From Thalassospira sp. MCCC 1A01428 (lineage in GTDB: Bacteria; Pseudomonadota; Alphaproteobacteria; Rhodospirillales; Thalassospiraceae), in NCBI RefSeq assembly GCF_002115825.1, contig NZ_JFJZ01000003.1, positions 124,001-188,000 on the forward strand: a stretch of DNA of 64,000 bases, given 5' to 3'. Below the pieces are notes generated by a model, which saw only the letters and a program-made list of their open reading frames with translations, was not told where the DNA came from and did no database searches. Positions 36,725 to 47,185 of the stretch are shown in pieces. A program made the translations under genes and the position numbers. Positions within the stretch are counted from its first letter, which is position 1. Every line of letters starts with the position of its first letter.

Positions 36725-37891
36725 ATGTCAGCGCCCACGCACACCCCGCCCCCTGGTGCCACTGCCGTTCTGGTTCTTGCCGATGGTTCAGTTTTCTGGG
36801 GACGCGGTATTGGCGCCCGAGGCGAGGTGGTTGGTGAAGTATGCTTCAACACCTCGATCACCGGTTATCAGGAAATCATGACTGACCCGTCTTATGCCGG
36901 GCAAATGATTACTTTCACCTTCCCCCATATCGGCAATGTCGGCGTCAATGACGAAGACATCGAAAACACCAGCCCCGTTGCCCTTGGCTGCATCTTGCGC
37001 CAGGACATAACCGAGCCGTCAAATTACCGGTCCACGGGCCATTATGGCGACTGGCTGGCCAAACATGGCCGTGTGGGTATTGCCGGGGTTGATACCCGCC
37101 GCCTGACCAAACGCATTCGCGATGAAGGGGCGCCGAACGGGGTAATTTGCCATAACCCTGACGGAACCTTCGATATTGATGCCCTGATTGCCAAGGCCAA
37201 CGCATGGCCCGGCCTTGAAGGCATGGACCTGGCAAAAGAACTTAGCTGCACCGAAGGCTATGAATGGGATGAAACCCTGTGGTCGATCAAGGGTGGATAC
37301 GGCAAGCTGGGTAATGCCAAACACCATGTTGTCGCGATTGATTACGGCATCAAACGTAACATTCTGCGCAATCTGGCATCGCTGGAATGCAAGGTATCGG
37401 TGGTACCGGCAAACACATCGGCCGAAGAAATTCTGGCGATGGCGCCCGATGGTATTTTCCTGTCCAACGGCCCTGGCGACCCGGCTGCAACCGGCGAATA
37501 TGCCGTGCCCACCATTAAAAAGCTGATCGATACCGGCAAGCCTGTTTTTGGCATTTGCCTGGGTCATCAGATGATGGCACTGGCACTGGGGGCGAAAACC
37601 CGCAAAATGGAAGTCGGCCATCGCGGGGCCAACCACCCGGTCAAGGATGTGACAACCGGTGTTGTTGAAATCACCAGCCAAAACCATGGCTTTGTGGTCG
37701 ACAAGGATACCCTGCCTGAAAATGTTGAAGCGACCCATTTCTCGTTGTTTGACGGATCGCTGGCAGGTCTGCGCGCCAAGGACAAACCGGCCTTTGCGGT
37801 GCAATATCACCCCGAAGCATCGCCCGGCCCGCATGACAGCCATTATTTGTTCAAACGTTTCGTTACTTTGATCGAAGACGCGAAATCCTGA
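36725..37891 (+). CDS. carA: Carbamoyl-phosphate synthase small subunit
   Basis: 388 residues. It hydrolyses glutamine and channels ammonia to CarB for arginine and pyrimidine synthesis. N-terminal domain: ADGSVFWGRGIGA, FNTSITGYQEI, TDPSYAGQMITFTFPHIGN. C-terminal class I glutaminase: nucleophile Cys in FGICLGHQMM, then SQNHGF, and FAVQYHPEASPGPHD with the His/Glu of the triad. AAAGGAC precedes the ATG at 36725; the open frame extends upstream to 36593 without homology. carB follows 80 bp later. Confidence 0.97.
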   Translation: MSAPTHTPPPGATAVLVLADGSVFWGRGIGARGEVVGEVCFNTSITGYQEIMTDPSYAGQMITFTFPHIGNVGVNDEDIENTSPVALGCILRQDITEPSNYRSTGHYGDWLAKHGRVGIAGVDTRRLTKRIRDEGAPNGVICHNPDGTFDIDALIAKANAWPGLEGMDLAKELSCTEGYEWDETLWSIKGGYGKLGNAKHHVVAIDYGIKRNILRNLASLECKVSVVPANTSAEEILAMAPDGIFLSNGPGDPAATGEYAVPTIKKLIDTGKPVFGICLGHQMMALALGAKTRKMEVGHRGANHPVKDVTTGVVEITSQNHGFVVDKDTLPENVEATHFSLFDGSLAGLRAKDKPAFAVQYHPEASPGPHDSHYLFKRFVTLIEDAKS

Positions 37892-37971
37892 TCATTGCTG
37901 GCAACAGCGACCCTTCATGATGCTGGCGGCACCCCTAACGTGCCGCCGCCACGCCAAAAGCGGAAAAAGAC

Positions 37972-40900
37972 ATGCCGAAACGTACAGACATCAAATCGAT
38001 CCTTATCATCGGTGCCGGCCCGATTGTCATTGGTCAGGCTTGCGAATTTGACTATTCCGGCGCCCAGGCCTGCAAGGCTTTGAAGGAAGAGGGTTACCGC
38101 GTTATTCTGGTCAATTCAAACCCGGCCACGATCATGACGGACCCGGACCTGGCCGATGCCACCTATATCGAGCCGATCACCCCGGAAATGGTCGCCAAGA
38201 TCATTGAAAAAGAACGCCCCGACGTGCTGCTGCCGACCATGGGCGGGCAAACGGCGCTGAACACTGCGTTGTCCCTGTCGGATGATGGCACGCTGGAAAA
38301 ATACGGCGTTGAAATGATCGGCGCGAAAAAAGACGTGATCCGCAAAGCTGAAGACCGGCTTTTGTTTCGCGACGCCATGGACAAGATCGGCCTGGAAAGT
38401 GCCCGTTCGGCCATGGTGCGCACCTATGAAGAAGCGCTTGAAGCGGTTAGCCATACCGGCCTTCCCGCCATTATTCGCCCCAGCTATACCCTGGGCGGCG
38501 AAGGCGGCGGCATTGCCTATAACCGCGAAGAATTTGAACAGATTGTTCGCAACGGCCTGGCGATTTCACCCAGCCACGAAGTGCTGATTGAAGAAAGCAT
38601 TCTGGGTTGGAAAGAATATGAAATGGAAGTTGTTCGCGACCATGCGGATAACTGCATTATCATTTGTGCGATTGAAAACGTCGATCCGATGGGCATTCAT
38701 ACCGGCGATTCCATTACCGTCGCCCCGGCCCTGACCCTGACAGACAAGGAATACCAGATCATGCGCGACGCATCGCTTGCGGTGCTGCGCGAAATTGGTG
38801 TTGATACCGGCGGATCGAACGTGCAGTTCGCGGTTAACCCCGAGGACGGCCGCCTGATTGTCATTGAAATGAACCCGCGTGTGTCGCGGTCCTCGGCACT
38901 GGCATCAAAGGCAACCGGTTTCCCGATTGCCAAAATTGCCGCCAAACTCGCCGTTGGCTATACGCTTGACGAACTTGATAACGACATTACCGGTGTTACC
39001 CCGGCCTCGTTCGAGCCGACCATCGATTACGTCGTAACCAAGATCCCGCGCTTTACCTTTGAAAAATTCCCCGGCGCACAGGCCCTTTTGGGCACCGCGA
39101 TGAAATCGGTTGGCGAAGCCATGTCGATTGGCGGTTCCTTTGCCGAAAGCCTGCAAAAAGGCCTGCGGTCGATGGAAACCGGCCTGACCGGCCTCAATGA
39201 AGTTAAAATCGAAGGCGCACCGGACAAAGCTGCGATCCGCGCAAAGCTGACCCAGCCTGTGCCGTTCCGCATTCTTTATGCCGCACAGGCCTTTCGTCAT
39301 GGCCTGACGCTGGAAGAAATCCAGTCGGCAACCAAATTTGACCCGTGGTATCTGCGCCAGCTGGAAATGCTGGTAGACGAAGAAGAAAAAATTCGTGCAA
39401 ACGGCATCCCGCGCGACAAACACGCATTGCTGCGCCTTAAAAAACTTGGCTTTTCCGATGCCCGCATGGCCGAACTGGCCGGTATGGAAGAAGAAGAGGT
39501 TCGCGCCATTCGCCATGGCCTGAATTTACGTCCGGTTTACAAGCGCATTGATACCTGTGCTGCCGAGTTCCCGTCACGCACGTCATATATGTATTCGATG
39601 TATGAAGGTGATGGCTTCTTTGATGCGGAAAACGAAGCCGAAGTGACCGACCGTAAAAAGGTCATCATTCTTGGTGGTGGCCCGAACCGGATCGGCCAGG
39701 GTATCGAGTTTGATTATTGCTGCGTTCACGCCGCCTATGCCCTGCGCGAAGTTGGCATCGAAGCGATCATGGTTAACTGTAACCCCGAAACGGTTTCAAC
39801 CGACTATGACACCTCCGACCGCCTGTATTTCGAACCGTTAACCGCCGAAGACGTGATCGAGCTGTGCCAGCTTGAACAAAGCAAAGGCGAGCTGATGGGC
39901 GTAATTGTGCAGTATGGCGGGCAAACCCCGCTGAAACTCTCGGCTGCGCTTGAAACAGCAGGCATCCCGATTTTGGGCACCAGCCCCGACAGCATCGACC
40001 TTGCCGAAGACCGTGACCGGTTCCAGGAACTGATCAACAAGCTGGGCTTAAAACAGCCTGCCAACGGCATTGCCCGGTCGGTTGACCAGGCCATCGCGAT
40101 TGCCGAAAATATCGGTTATCCGGTTGTCATCCGCCCCAGCTATGTTTTGGGGGGCCGGGCAATGGAAATTGTTCATACCACCGAAGATTTGCTGCGTTAC
40201 ATGGCCGAAGCCGTGCAGGTTTCGGGCAAAAGCCCGGTTCTGATCGACAGCTTCCTTCAGGATGCCATCGAAATTGATGCCGATGCGGTTTCTGACGGCG
40301 AAAACGTTTTTGTCGCCGGGATCATGCAGCATATTGAAGAAGCCGGTATCCATTCAGGGGATTCGGCCTGCTCACTGCCGCCCTATTCGCTGGGGCAGGA
40401 CATGATTGACCGGCTAAAAGCCCAGACGGTTCAACTGGCAAAGGCCCTGAACGTTGTGGGTCTGATGAATGTTCAGTATGCAATCAAGGGCGACGTGATT
40501 TACCTGATCGAGGTAAACCCGCGGGCCTCGCGTACCGTACCGTTTGTTGCCAAGGCCACTGGCAATCCGATTGCCAAAATCGGCGCGCGGATCATGGCGG
40601 GCGAAAAACTGGGGGATTTCAAACTCAACCCCGGCCCGTTCAAGCATATCGCGGTTAAAGAAGCGGTCCTGCCGTTTAACCGTTTCCCCGGCGTTGACAC
40701 CCTGCTTGGGCCGGAAATGCGTTCAACCGGTGAAGTCATGGGGCTTGATACCGATTTTGGCCGTGCCTTTGCAAAGGCGCAGATGGCTGCGGGCCACGAC
40801 CTGCCGCTGTCAGGTAAAATCTTTATCTCGGTCAAGAACCACGACAAACCCGCTGTGGTTGAGCTGGCACGCGAAGCCATTGCCCTGGGCTTTTCGATTG

Positions 40901-41214
40901 TGGCCACACGCGGTACCGCCGATACACTTGAAAAAGAAGGGCTGGACGTTACCCCGGTCAATAAGGTACAGGAAGGTCGTCCCCATATTGTGGATATGAT
41001 GAAGAACGGCGATATCAACCTGGTGTTTAACACCACGGAAAGCAAACAGGCTGTGGTCGACAGTTTTTCGATCCGTCGCACAGCGCTGACCAATGATATC
41101 CCTTACTACACCACCATTGCCGGTGCCCGTGCAACCTTGCGGGCCATCGACAACCTGAAACGCGGAGCGCTTGCAGTGCAGCCCGTTCAGGCTTATCTTG
41201 GGGATGAATACTAA
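37972..41214 (+). CDS. carB: Carbamoyl-phosphate synthase large subunit
   Basis: 1,080 residues. Two homologous ATP-grasp halves: [20 protein letters not shown] and [20 protein letters not shown] open each half. [17 protein letters not shown] and [18 protein letters not shown] are the metal-binding strands. The C-terminal MGS-like allosteric domain (~940-1,080, including [17 protein letters not shown]) binds regulators. It makes carbamoyl phosphate from bicarbonate, ammonia (from CarA) and two ATP. GGAAAAAGAC precedes the ATG. Confidence 0.98.
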   Translation: MPKRTDIKSILIIGAGPIVIGQACEFDYSGAQACKALKEEGYRVILVNSNPATIMTDPDLADATYIEPITPEMVAKIIEKERPDVLLPTMGGQTALNTALSLSDDGTLEKYGVEMIGAKKDVIRKAEDRLLFRDAMDKIGLESARSAMVRTYEEALEAVSHTGLPAIIRPSYTLGGEGGGIAYNREEFEQIVRNGLAISPSHEVLIEESILGWKEYEMEVVRDHADNCIIICAIENVDPMGIHTGDSITVAPALTLTDKEYQIMRDASLAVLREIGVDTGGSNVQFAVNPEDGRLIVIEMNPRVSRSSALASKATGFPIAKIAAKLAVGYTLDELDNDITGVTPASFEPTIDYVVTKIPRFTFEKFPGAQALLGTAMKSVGEAMSIGGSFAESLQKGLRSMETGLTGLNEVKIEGAPDKAAIRAKLTQPVPFRILYAAQAFRHGLTLEEIQSATKFDPWYLRQLEMLVDEEEKIRANGIPRDKHALLRLKKLGFSDARMAELAGMEEEEVRAIRHGLNLRPVYKRIDTCAAEFPSRTSYMYSMYEGDGFFDAENEAEVTDRKKVIILGGGPNRIGQGIEFDYCCVHAAYALREVGIEAIMVNCNPETVSTDYDTSDRLYFEPLTAEDVIELCQLEQSKGELMGVIVQYGGQTPLKLSAALETAGIPILGTSPDSIDLAEDRDRFQELINKLGLKQPANGIARSVDQAIAIAENIGYPVVIRPSYVLGGRAMEIVHTTEDLLRYMAEAVQVSGKSPVLIDSFLQDAIEIDADAVSDGENVFVAGIMQHIEEAGIHSGDSACSLPPYSLGQDMIDRLKAQTVQLAKALNVVGLMNVQYAIKGDVIYLIEVNPRASRTVPFVAKATGNPIAKIGARIMAGEKLGDFKLNPGPFKHIAVKEAVLPFNRFPGVDTLLGPEMRSTGEVMGLDTDFGRAFAKAQMAAGHDLPLSGKIFISVKNHDKPAVVELAREAIALGFSIVATRGTADTLEKEGLDVTPVNKVQEGRPHIVDMMKNGDINLVFNTTESKQAVVDSFSIRRTALTNDIPYYTTIAGARATLRAIDNLKRGALAVQPVQAYLGDEY

Positions 41215-41254
41215 GGTTTACGGCAAAAACCGTAACCGGCAGTAAACGAGTTTA

Positions 41255-41288
41255 AACCGCCCGGCGGTCCAGGCCGGGCGGTTGATTT
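41255..41288 (+). terminator. Terminator after carAB
   Basis: AACCGCCCGGC / GCCGGGCGGTT (41255-41265/41273-41283) perfect 11-bp stem; the T-run after it is short (GATTTTG). Confidence 0.7.
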
Positions 41289-41325
41289 TGTAATGTCGAC
41301 TTGTAACGAATAGGCTGTGAGCGCG

Positions 41326-41799
41326 ATGGAAAAAGTACCAATGACCCCGCAAGGGCATCAGCGCCTCGAAGAAGAACTGAGACACCGTAAATCGGTTGAA
41401 CGCCTTGAAATCATCAAGGCGATTGCCGAAGCACGCGAACATGGCGATTTGTCGGAAAATGCCGAATATCATGCGGCACGCGAACGCCAGAGCTTCTCCG
41501 AAGGGCGCATTGCCGAACTTGAAGATGTTCTGAGCCGCGCCGAAGTCATCGACGTGCCGTCGCTGGCCGGGTCGATTGTCAAATTCGGGGCGACTGTTCG
41601 CCTGGTTGATGAAGATACCGATGGTGAAACGACCTATCAGATTGTTGGCCCGATTGAGGCTGACATCAATAAAGGCCGTATTTCAACCACGTCACCAATT
41701 GGCCGTGCGCTGATTGGCAAGGCTGTTGGTGATTCAATCGAAGTCAGTGTTCCTGGCGGCACCAAATCTTACGAAATCCTTGCGGTCAATTTTGCCTGA
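41326..41799 (+). CDS. greA: Transcription elongation factor GreA
   Basis: 157 residues, typical length. It rescues backtracked RNA polymerase by stimulating transcript cleavage. The N-terminal coiled coil begins [15 protein letters not shown]. Its tip holds the acidic [18 protein letters not shown] motif. The C-terminal globular domain has [14 protein letters not shown] and ends YEILAVNFA. The ATG at 41326 gives the standard length; a GTG three codons earlier (41317) is possible. It follows carAB, a common alphaproteobacterial arrangement. Confidence 0.97.
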   Translation: MEKVPMTPQGHQRLEEELRHRKSVERLEIIKAIAEAREHGDLSENAEYHAARERQSFSEGRIAELEDVLSRAEVIDVPSLAGSIVKFGATVRLVDEDTDGETTYQIVGPIEADINKGRISTTSPIGRALIGKAVGDSIEVSVPGGTKSYEILAVNFA

Positions 41800-41904
41800 T
41801 ACCTTTTATTGAGCCAAATCGGACCCGGCGCTTGGATCATCAGAAACTTTTAAGTTTGAGTCCTTGCGCCGGGCCGATACTTTGCTTTCGATTGGGAACG
41901 CCTA

Positions 41905-42726
41905 ATGAGTAAAACGATTGCATCCTTCTTGGTGCACCTCGTACGTGGATCAACATTTTTCATGACGGCATCCCGCAAAGTCATGACCCATGGCAAGGTG
42001 ATGGAATTTCTTGATCCAACCCTCACCGTCAACTGTCCCAATAGCTCGCTCCACTTTAGCTGCCCAACAGCGCGTGCGGCACACGATCCTGATCATTTAT
42101 TTAATGGCGAGCCCGAAACCATACGATGGATAAATTCCATTCCTCGCGACGAGGTTTTATGGGACATAGGTGCCAATGTCGGCACTTATGCAATTTATGC
42201 CGCCGTAGAACGCAAATTGAATGTCGTGGCCTTCGAACCTAATGCCGCAACTTATGCAGTTCTGGCGCGTAACATTGAAATGAATAAATGCGGCCATCTT
42301 GTTTCGGCCTTTCCGATTGCCCTTTCAGAGCACACATGTGTTGATCATTTATATATGGCCAATAGTGCGGCAGGACACTCCATGCATGCATTTGGCACGA
42401 GTGAAAATGCTTTGGGACATATCGAAAATGCAATAAAACAATCTGTTCTCGGATATTCGATTGACGATTTCATCCGGACGTTTGATATCCTCAAACCCGA
42501 TCACATCAAACTGGATGTCGACAGCATTGAAGACCTAATCATCAAAGGTGGGGAAAAAACCCTCTCTGAAAATGTTAAAAGCATCCTGATCGAGGTCATA
42601 GGTAACGATTTGTCGGCACGAGAAAAGATGCTGGCCAACCATATCGAATCCCTTGGCTTGAAACACGACCCGGAATTCTCAGCTCCCGGTGACACACGCA
42701 ATATTCTGTTCCGTCGTTTTGATTAA
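41905..42726 (+). CDS. FkbM-family SAM-dependent methyltransferase
   Basis: 273 residues. LWDIGANVGTYAIYAA is the SAM motif I, VVAFEPN motif II, and HIKLDVDSIEDLIIKGG the FkbM signature. The family O-methylates sugars, polyketides or glycans. The gene uses more A/T-ending codons than carB or greA, and a terminator follows it, so it may be a transferred single-gene insertion. No glycan cluster surrounds it, so the substrate is unknown. Confidence 0.88.
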   Translation: MSKTIASFLVHLVRGSTFFMTASRKVMTHGKVMEFLDPTLTVNCPNSSLHFSCPTARAAHDPDHLFNGEPETIRWINSIPRDEVLWDIGANVGTYAIYAAVERKLNVVAFEPNAATYAVLARNIEMNKCGHLVSAFPIALSEHTCVDHLYMANSAAGHSMHAFGTSENALGHIENAIKQSVLGYSIDDFIRTFDILKPDHIKLDVDSIEDLIIKGGEKTLSENVKSILIEVIGNDLSAREKMLANHIESLGLKHDPEFSAPGDTRNILFRRFD

Positions 42727-42887
42727 GGTGCCGAGGAGACAAGAGGCGTTAGCAATTCTCTTGGTTGAATGATGCTTGTGCATCATCTTTCTATGGATAC
42801 CCTCAATCGTTTAACTTCGACGAGCCATGTGCGTTCTGAATTGAAGGATAAATTTTGATTTTTCAATTTTTTTGCAAGTCAAAGCTG

Positions 42888-42919
42888 AATGGCCCGGTGT
42901 TTTGCATCGGGCCATTTTT
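42888..42919 (+). terminator. Rho-independent terminator after the FkbM gene
   Basis: AATGGCCCGGTG / CATCGGGCCATT (42888-42899/42905-42916) followed by TTTTT; one G-T pair in the stem. Confidence 0.85.
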
Positions 42920-42942
42920 CGTTTATAGGACCTGATAATTCC

Positions 42943-43455
42943 ATGACTGAAATGTTTGATATCCGCCTGGCGACATTAACGGACTGTGCCAGTGTTGCCG
43001 ACATGTCAAATAAGCTGCATGTCGAACTCGACTACGACAACCCGCCGCACAGCCCCCACAGCATCGAACAAATGATGTTTGGCCCCCGCCCCCTGATCGA
43101 AAGCCTGATCGCCTTTGACGGGGAACATCCGGTCGGACAAGCCATTTTTCAACCGTTCTACAACCCGGACCATTCCCTGCCGGGTTTATGGATGACCGAG
43201 CTGTATGTTGTGCCAGACTTTCGATCTGCCAAAGTCGGCAAACAGCTTATGGCCGCGCTGGCGACACTGGCGCTGGAACGCGGTTATGTTTCGATCTGGT
43301 GGAGTGTTTTGCTTGGCAACGAGGCCGCTTGCCGGTTTTATCAGCGCCTTGGTGCGCGTAATTCCGGCGCTGTGCAATATGAAATCGATGGCGAGGTTCT
43401 GACCGCGCTGGCCCATGGCATCGACCTTGAAACATCGTCAGATCTGGTATCTTAA
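42943..43455 (+). CDS. GNAT-family N-acetyltransferase
   Basis: 170 residues. IRLATLTDCASVADMSNKLH opens the fold (split here after the first strand and helix). WMTELYVVPDFRSAKVGKQLM is the acetyl-CoA-binding motif A, with the R/K-x-x-K-x-G-K pyrophosphate loop. NEAACRFYQRLGAR is motif B. The ATG at 42943 is taken as start; an in-frame ATG three codons later is possible. The acceptor is unknown. It lies between the FkbM gene and convergent lrp. Confidence 0.88.
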   Translation: MTEMFDIRLATLTDCASVADMSNKLHVELDYDNPPHSPHSIEQMMFGPRPLIESLIAFDGEHPVGQAIFQPFYNPDHSLPGLWMTELYVVPDFRSAKVGKQLMAALATLALERGYVSIWWSVLLGNEAACRFYQRLGARNSGAVQYEIDGEVLTALAHGIDLETSSDLVS

Positions 43456-43476
43456 AACAACAGCAGACAAAACAAA

Positions 43477-43502
43477 CCCCGTCAGTTCATTTCCTGACGG
43501 GG
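43477..43502 (-). terminator. Terminator after lrp
   Basis: CCCCGTCAG / CTGACGGGG (43477-43485/43494-43502), perfect 9-bp stem; the minus-strand tail is GTTTGTTTTGTC. Confidence 0.72.
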
Positions 43503-43535
43503 TACACACGGGGCAATGTCTGTTCAAAACACCCC

Positions 43536-44024
43536 TTATTGGTCTTCGACGTCCACATCAATCGGCACGCCGGGCTGGCTTTTGGCGGTACGAATCGACA
43601 AGGCTGATTTCACGTGGTTTACATTTTCAGCCACAGTGAGTTCGGTCGTCAAAAATTTCTGATATTCATCCCAGCTGTGCGAGACGATTTTCAACAGAAA
43701 ATCCATATCACCCGCCACCATGTGGCATTCGCGCACTTCGGGCCAGTCAGTGGCGCGTTTTTCAAATGCGCGCAAATCATGCTCGGCCTGGCTGGAAAGA
43801 CCAACCAGCGCAAACACCGTCACATTATAGCCCAGCGCCTGTGCATCGACATCGGCGTGGTAACCCTGGATGAACCCGGCTTCCTCAAGCGCACGCACGC
43901 GGCGCAAACAGGGAGGCGCCGAAATACCGGCACGGCGCGCCAGCTCAACATTGGTCATCCGGCCATCTTCCTGTAGATCGCGCAAAATTCTGCGGTCGAT
44001 CCTGTCGAGTTTGACCCGTTGCAT
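43536..44024 (-). CDS. lrp: Lrp/AsnC-family transcriptional regulator
   Basis: 162 residues. The HTH LDRIDRRILRDLQEDGRMTN with ELARRAGISAPPCLRRVRALE is a textbook Lrp domain. The RAM domain follows: VTVFALVGLSSQ, ECHMVAGDMDFLLKIV. It is divergent from trxB. The same lrp-trxB-LysR order occurs in Rhizobiales around lsrB. Lrp proteins act as amino-acid-responsive octamers/hexadecamers. Confidence 0.93.
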   Translation of the reverse strand: MQRVKLDRIDRRILRDLQEDGRMTNVELARRAGISAPPCLRRVRALEEAGFIQGYHADVDAQALGYNVTVFALVGLSSQAEHDLRAFEKRATDWPEVRECHMVAGDMDFLLKIVSHSWDEYQKFLTTELTVAENVNHVKSALSIRTAKSQPGVPIDVDVEDQ

Positions 44025-44361
44025 CTATTCCTCGATTCTGTGCGCTGATACCACCCCGAACGAAACAATATTACAGCGGGGCCAAAGGCTGGCAATAATA
44101 TATTCGGGCAAATTTTGCAACTTTCCGCAAACGTAAAGCAGCTGTCACGCACGAAAATAATAACGTTTTGGTGGAAAAAAAAACCTGCGGCACACTTTTG
44201 GGCTGAAGGCTCACTATGAATGCATGTCTGCCATTCTCGTTATTGTACTGAAAAATGGTCAACTGGCGTGTTCCGCCTGTTGCACAACTCCGCCTTCATC
44301 CATATGTTCGTTCCCCAATCCCGATTATTGTTTCACAACATCTGGCAATGGCGAATCTCAT
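44025..44361. other. 337-bp divergent lrp/trxB promoter region
   Basis: No separate gene is supported. The trxB frame stays open back to 44224, but that extension has no homology to TrxB and a Cys-rich, low-quality composition. An AT-rich zone at 44085-44180 is the likely promoter area. No obvious dyad was found. Confidence 0.5.
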
Positions 44362-45312
44362 ATGGCCCAGGAACACCACGTTAACGTCCTTATCATCGGG
44401 TCCGGCCCGGCTGGCTATACCGCTGCAATTTATGCTGCACGCGCCAATCTTGCACCCATGATGGTAATGGGCCTGCAACCCGGCGGTCAGCTTACCATTA
44501 CCACCGATGTTGAAAACTACCCCGGCTTTGCCGACGTCATTCAGGGCCCTTGGCTGATGGACCAAATGAAAGCCCAGGCTGAACATGTTGGCACAACGAT
44601 GGTCCACGACCTGATCACCAACGTTGATTTTTCCAAGCGTCCCTTTGTCTGCAAGGGCGATTCCGGTGCCACCTATATCGCCGATAGCGTTATCATATCG
44701 ACCGGGGCACAGGCACGCTGGCTGGGCCTGCCGGGCGAGGAAAAATTCAACGGGCGCGGCGTTTCGGCCTGTGCCACCTGCGATGGTTTCTTTTATCGCA
44801 ACAAACCGGTCACGGTGGTCGGGGGCGGTAACACTGCCGTCGAAGAAGCCCTGTATCTGGCCGGTATTTGCAGCAAGGTCACCCTGATCCATCGCCGCGG
44901 TGAATTGCGCGCCGAAAAAATGTTGCAGGACCGCCTGTTCAAACACGAAAAGATCGAAGTGGTCTGGGACAGCGTGATCGAGGATATCCTCGGCGGTGAC
45001 GGCCCGATGGATGGGGTTGAAGCCGTCAAGGTTCGCAATGTCAAATCGGGCGAAACCCTTGATATCCCGTGTGACGGTTTCTTTGTTGCCATTGGCCATG
45101 ACCCGGCAACCAAGGTGTTCCAGGGCCAAATCGATATGGATGACGAAAACTATGTGCTGGTTCAGCCCGGCACCACGCGCACCAATATTGCCGGTGTCTA
45201 TGCCGCAGGCGATGTGACCGACAAAATTTACCGTCAGGCGGTAACGGCGGCGGGCATGGGCTGCATGGCCGCCCTTGAAGCAGAAAAATTTCTGGCCGAA
45301 CAAGGCGAATAA
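44362..45312 (+). CDS. trxB: Thioredoxin reductase
   Basis: 316 residues, an FAD/NADPH flavoenzyme keeping thioredoxin reduced. FAD motif GSGPAGYTAAIYAARA, redox-active disulfide SACATCDG (C137, C140), NADPH motif GGGNTAVEEALYL, C-terminal FAD motif AAGDVTDKIYRQAVTAAGMG. The start at 44362 gives the family N-terminus MAQEHHVNVLIIGSGPAG; the ribosome site is weak. It is followed by two hairpins, then the LsrB-like LysR gene. Confidence 0.97.
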   Translation: MAQEHHVNVLIIGSGPAGYTAAIYAARANLAPMMVMGLQPGGQLTITTDVENYPGFADVIQGPWLMDQMKAQAEHVGTTMVHDLITNVDFSKRPFVCKGDSGATYIADSVIISTGAQARWLGLPGEEKFNGRGVSACATCDGFFYRNKPVTVVGGGNTAVEEALYLAGICSKVTLIHRRGELRAEKMLQDRLFKHEKIEVVWDSVIEDILGGDGPMDGVEAVKVRNVKSGETLDIPCDGFFVAIGHDPATKVFQGQIDMDDENYVLVQPGTTRTNIAGVYAAGDVTDKIYRQAVTAAGMGCMAALEAEKFLAEQGE

Positions 45313-45318
45313 TCGTCC

Positions 45319-45396
45319 CCTGTTGTGGACAGGATCACAACAGGCGCACTTTAATTAAAAGGCCAAGGACGGGAAACTGTCTTTGGCCTTTTTTGC
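45319..45396 (+). terminator. Hairpin and terminator after trxB
   Basis: CCTGTTGTG / CACAACAGG (45319-45327/45336-45344) is a first perfect hairpin. AAAAGGCCAA...TTGGCCTTTT (45357-45366/45383-45392, with an inner GAC/GTC) then ends in TTTTTT and is the terminator proper. Confidence 0.88.
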
Positions 45397-45680
45397 GTTG
45401 CAATGCGCTAACGCCCCGAAAACCGGCAAAAATGGCATGATTACATGCAATTTGACGATAAATATCACGGTATTTTCATCAATGCGGGCCGCGATAAAAT
45501 GCTGCAAACGTGAATGCTTGCTTGCACTCCCTACACAAGCCCTCATATTACTTTGATGACGGCCTTGTAAAAGCAACAAATAGTTTCGGTTAACCAGCTG
45601 GAAACCAAATGCTTTTAAAAACGGAATGCAATCAGGGGACCATTGTGCCGACCAAACGATGGTGACAAAGGAGCAGGTCA

Positions 45681-46589
45681 ATGGATTGGGACAAGCTGCG
45701 TGTCTTTCACGCTGTGGCCGAGGCAGGAAGTTTTACACACGCAGGTGAAAACCTGAATCTAAGCCAGTCTGCGGTTAGCAGGCAAATCAGCGCACTTGAA
45801 GAAAGTGTGAAGGTGCCGCTATTTCACCGCCATGCGCGCGGTCTTATTTTAACCGAACAGGGTGAATTGCTGTATCGCACGGCACATGATGTGTTTGCGA
45901 AACTGTCAATGGCCGAAGCGCGGATTCGCGAATCGAAAGAACGCCCGTCTGGCCCCCTTAAAATTACCACGACCGTTGCCTTCGGGTCGATCTGGCTAAC
46001 ACCACGGATCAATGAATTTCTGGAGCGTTACCCGGAAATTGAATTGTCGATGGTTTTGAATGATGAAGAACTCGACCTTGCCATGCGCGAGGCCGATGTT
46101 GCCATTCGTATGCAGCCGCCCCGCCAGGCCGATCTGGTTCAGCGCCAGTTGATGACATTGCGCTATCATATCTTTGCCTCGCCCGACTATATCAAGGCGC
46201 ACGGCATGCCCAAAAAACCCGAAGACCTTAAAGATCATCGCCTGATCATTTATGGCGAAGACGCAAGGCCGCCGGTGTCGAACGTTAACTGGATGATGAA
46301 CGCCGCGCTGCAATTCAAACCCGACATGCGGCCAATTTTGAAACTGAACAATATTTATGGCATCTACCGGGCTACCGAATCGGGCCTGGGGATTTCGGCC
46401 CTGCCAGATTATCTGGTGCCGGCAGATAGCACACTGGTCCGAATCCTTCCCGAACTTGAAGGGCCAAGTTTTGATGCCTATTTCGTGTATCCCGAAGAAT
46501 TGCGCCATAGCAAACGAATCGGTGTTTTCCGCGACTTCCTGATCGACAAAATCAGCGAAGTAAAGGCACGGCTGGCGGCCAACGCCTGA
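45681..46589 (+). CDS. lsrB: LysR-family regulator, LsrB/VtlR-like
   Basis: 302 residues. N-terminal HTH: LRVFHAVAEAGSFTHAGENL with LNLSQSAVSRQISALE. The effector domain has TTTVAFGSIWLTPRINEFLE and SGLGISALPDYLV. AAGGAG lies 7 nt before the ATG. Gene order lrp-trxB-this gene-tandem sRNAs is the same as around S. meliloti LsrB and Agrobacterium/Brucella VtlR, which activate AbcR-type sRNAs. Here too two tandem sRNA-like loci follow, each with a T-N11-A dyad upstream. The assignment rests on synteny plus protein family, not on a computed tree. Confidence 0.82.
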   Translation: MDWDKLRVFHAVAEAGSFTHAGENLNLSQSAVSRQISALEESVKVPLFHRHARGLILTEQGELLYRTAHDVFAKLSMAEARIRESKERPSGPLKITTTVAFGSIWLTPRINEFLERYPEIELSMVLNDEELDLAMREADVAIRMQPPRQADLVQRQLMTLRYHIFASPDYIKAHGMPKKPEDLKDHRLIIYGEDARPPVSNVNWMMNAALQFKPDMRPILKLNNIYGIYRATESGLGISALPDYLVPADSTLVRILPELEGPSFDAYFVYPEELRHSKRIGVFRDFLIDKISEVKARLAANA

Positions 46590-46631
46590 AGCAACGCGCC
46601 ACAGGCGACATTTTGCACCAAAACCTTATGC

Positions 46632-46664
46632 CCCCGTCAAACCTGTTTGGCGGGGGTTGTTTTA
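46632..46664 (+). terminator. Terminator after the LsrB-like gene
   Basis: CCCCCGTCAAAC / GTTTGGCGGGGG (46632-46643/46646-46657) with a T-G wobble, followed by TTGTTTT. Confidence 0.82.
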
Positions 46665-46806
46665 TAGCTGCAAAACAACACCGGGTTTATCTGCCAGGTT
46701 TTGACAAAAGCCGGATTATCGGATTTGCAATGCGAACACCCCGCCGCACTGCACACAACATCATCTCGCCGCGTCATAATAGCTTCATTTTACTGACACT
46801 TTTTTG

Positions 46807-46825
46807 CCATGCGCCCTACGCATGG
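46807..46825 (+). promoter_or_regulatory. LysR-type dyad upstream of first AbcR-like sRNA
   Basis: CCATGCG-CCCTA-CGCATGG has perfect 7-bp arms and contains T-N11-A. The same core occurs at 47186-47200 before the second sRNA, at nearly the same distance to its terminator (about 245 bp in both). Likely target of the adjacent LysR protein. Confidence 0.65.
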
Positions 46826-46879
46826 TTGAATTGTATCTTTTCTATTTTTAAACGAAAAATCAGATGCCTATATTTGCAT

Positions 46880-47054
46880 TTATGGTTGTTGTTAATCACA
46901 ACACCGATGCTTTTTTTCATCTTTTTCGATCCCCGTTTCGGGGCGTCTGACCAAAACGTCATTTGGTCTGGATTCCTAGTGATTCCGCGTCTCCCAGACG
47001 TAAAAGCCTCCCTGTTGAGACTCCCGGCAGCCCCCAAAGGCTGCCGTTTTTTTT
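46880..47054 (+). ncRNA. AbcR1-like (alpha-r15 type) trans-acting sRNA
   Basis: Predicted sRNA of about 175 nt; the 3' end is fixed by the terminator CGGCAGCC / GGCTGCCG (47025-47032/47039-47046) plus eight Ts. The 5' end is inferred from the LysR-type dyad at 46807-46825. It contains the hairpins GTTGT-N5-ACAAC (46888-46902) and GACCAAA-N6-TTTGGTC, then CGTCT-CCC-AGACG (46988-47000) and a single-stranded CCTCCC. The last two elements are shared with the next locus. C-rich loops that mask Shine-Dalgarno sites are typical of AbcR RNAs, which repress ABC-transporter mRNAs. Confidence 0.7.
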
Positions 47055-47185
47055 GTTTCGGTAATGGACACAAATGCGTGATGCCACTGGAACTTTTGAA
47101 ACATTATCGGAAAGTCAGCACCCAACCCCATAAGTTTTATTTACTTTCAATGACTTGAACTATTTCGGGAACCTATACAAGAAAT

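Noticed and set aside
44296-45303. 335-codon minus-strand ORF
   Set aside because: Exact antisense shadow of trxB with unlikely composition.
46613-47158. 181-codon plus-strand ORF over the first AbcR-like locus
   Set aside because: It crosses two strong terminators, has no ribosome site and low-complexity Leu/Phe/Lys content.
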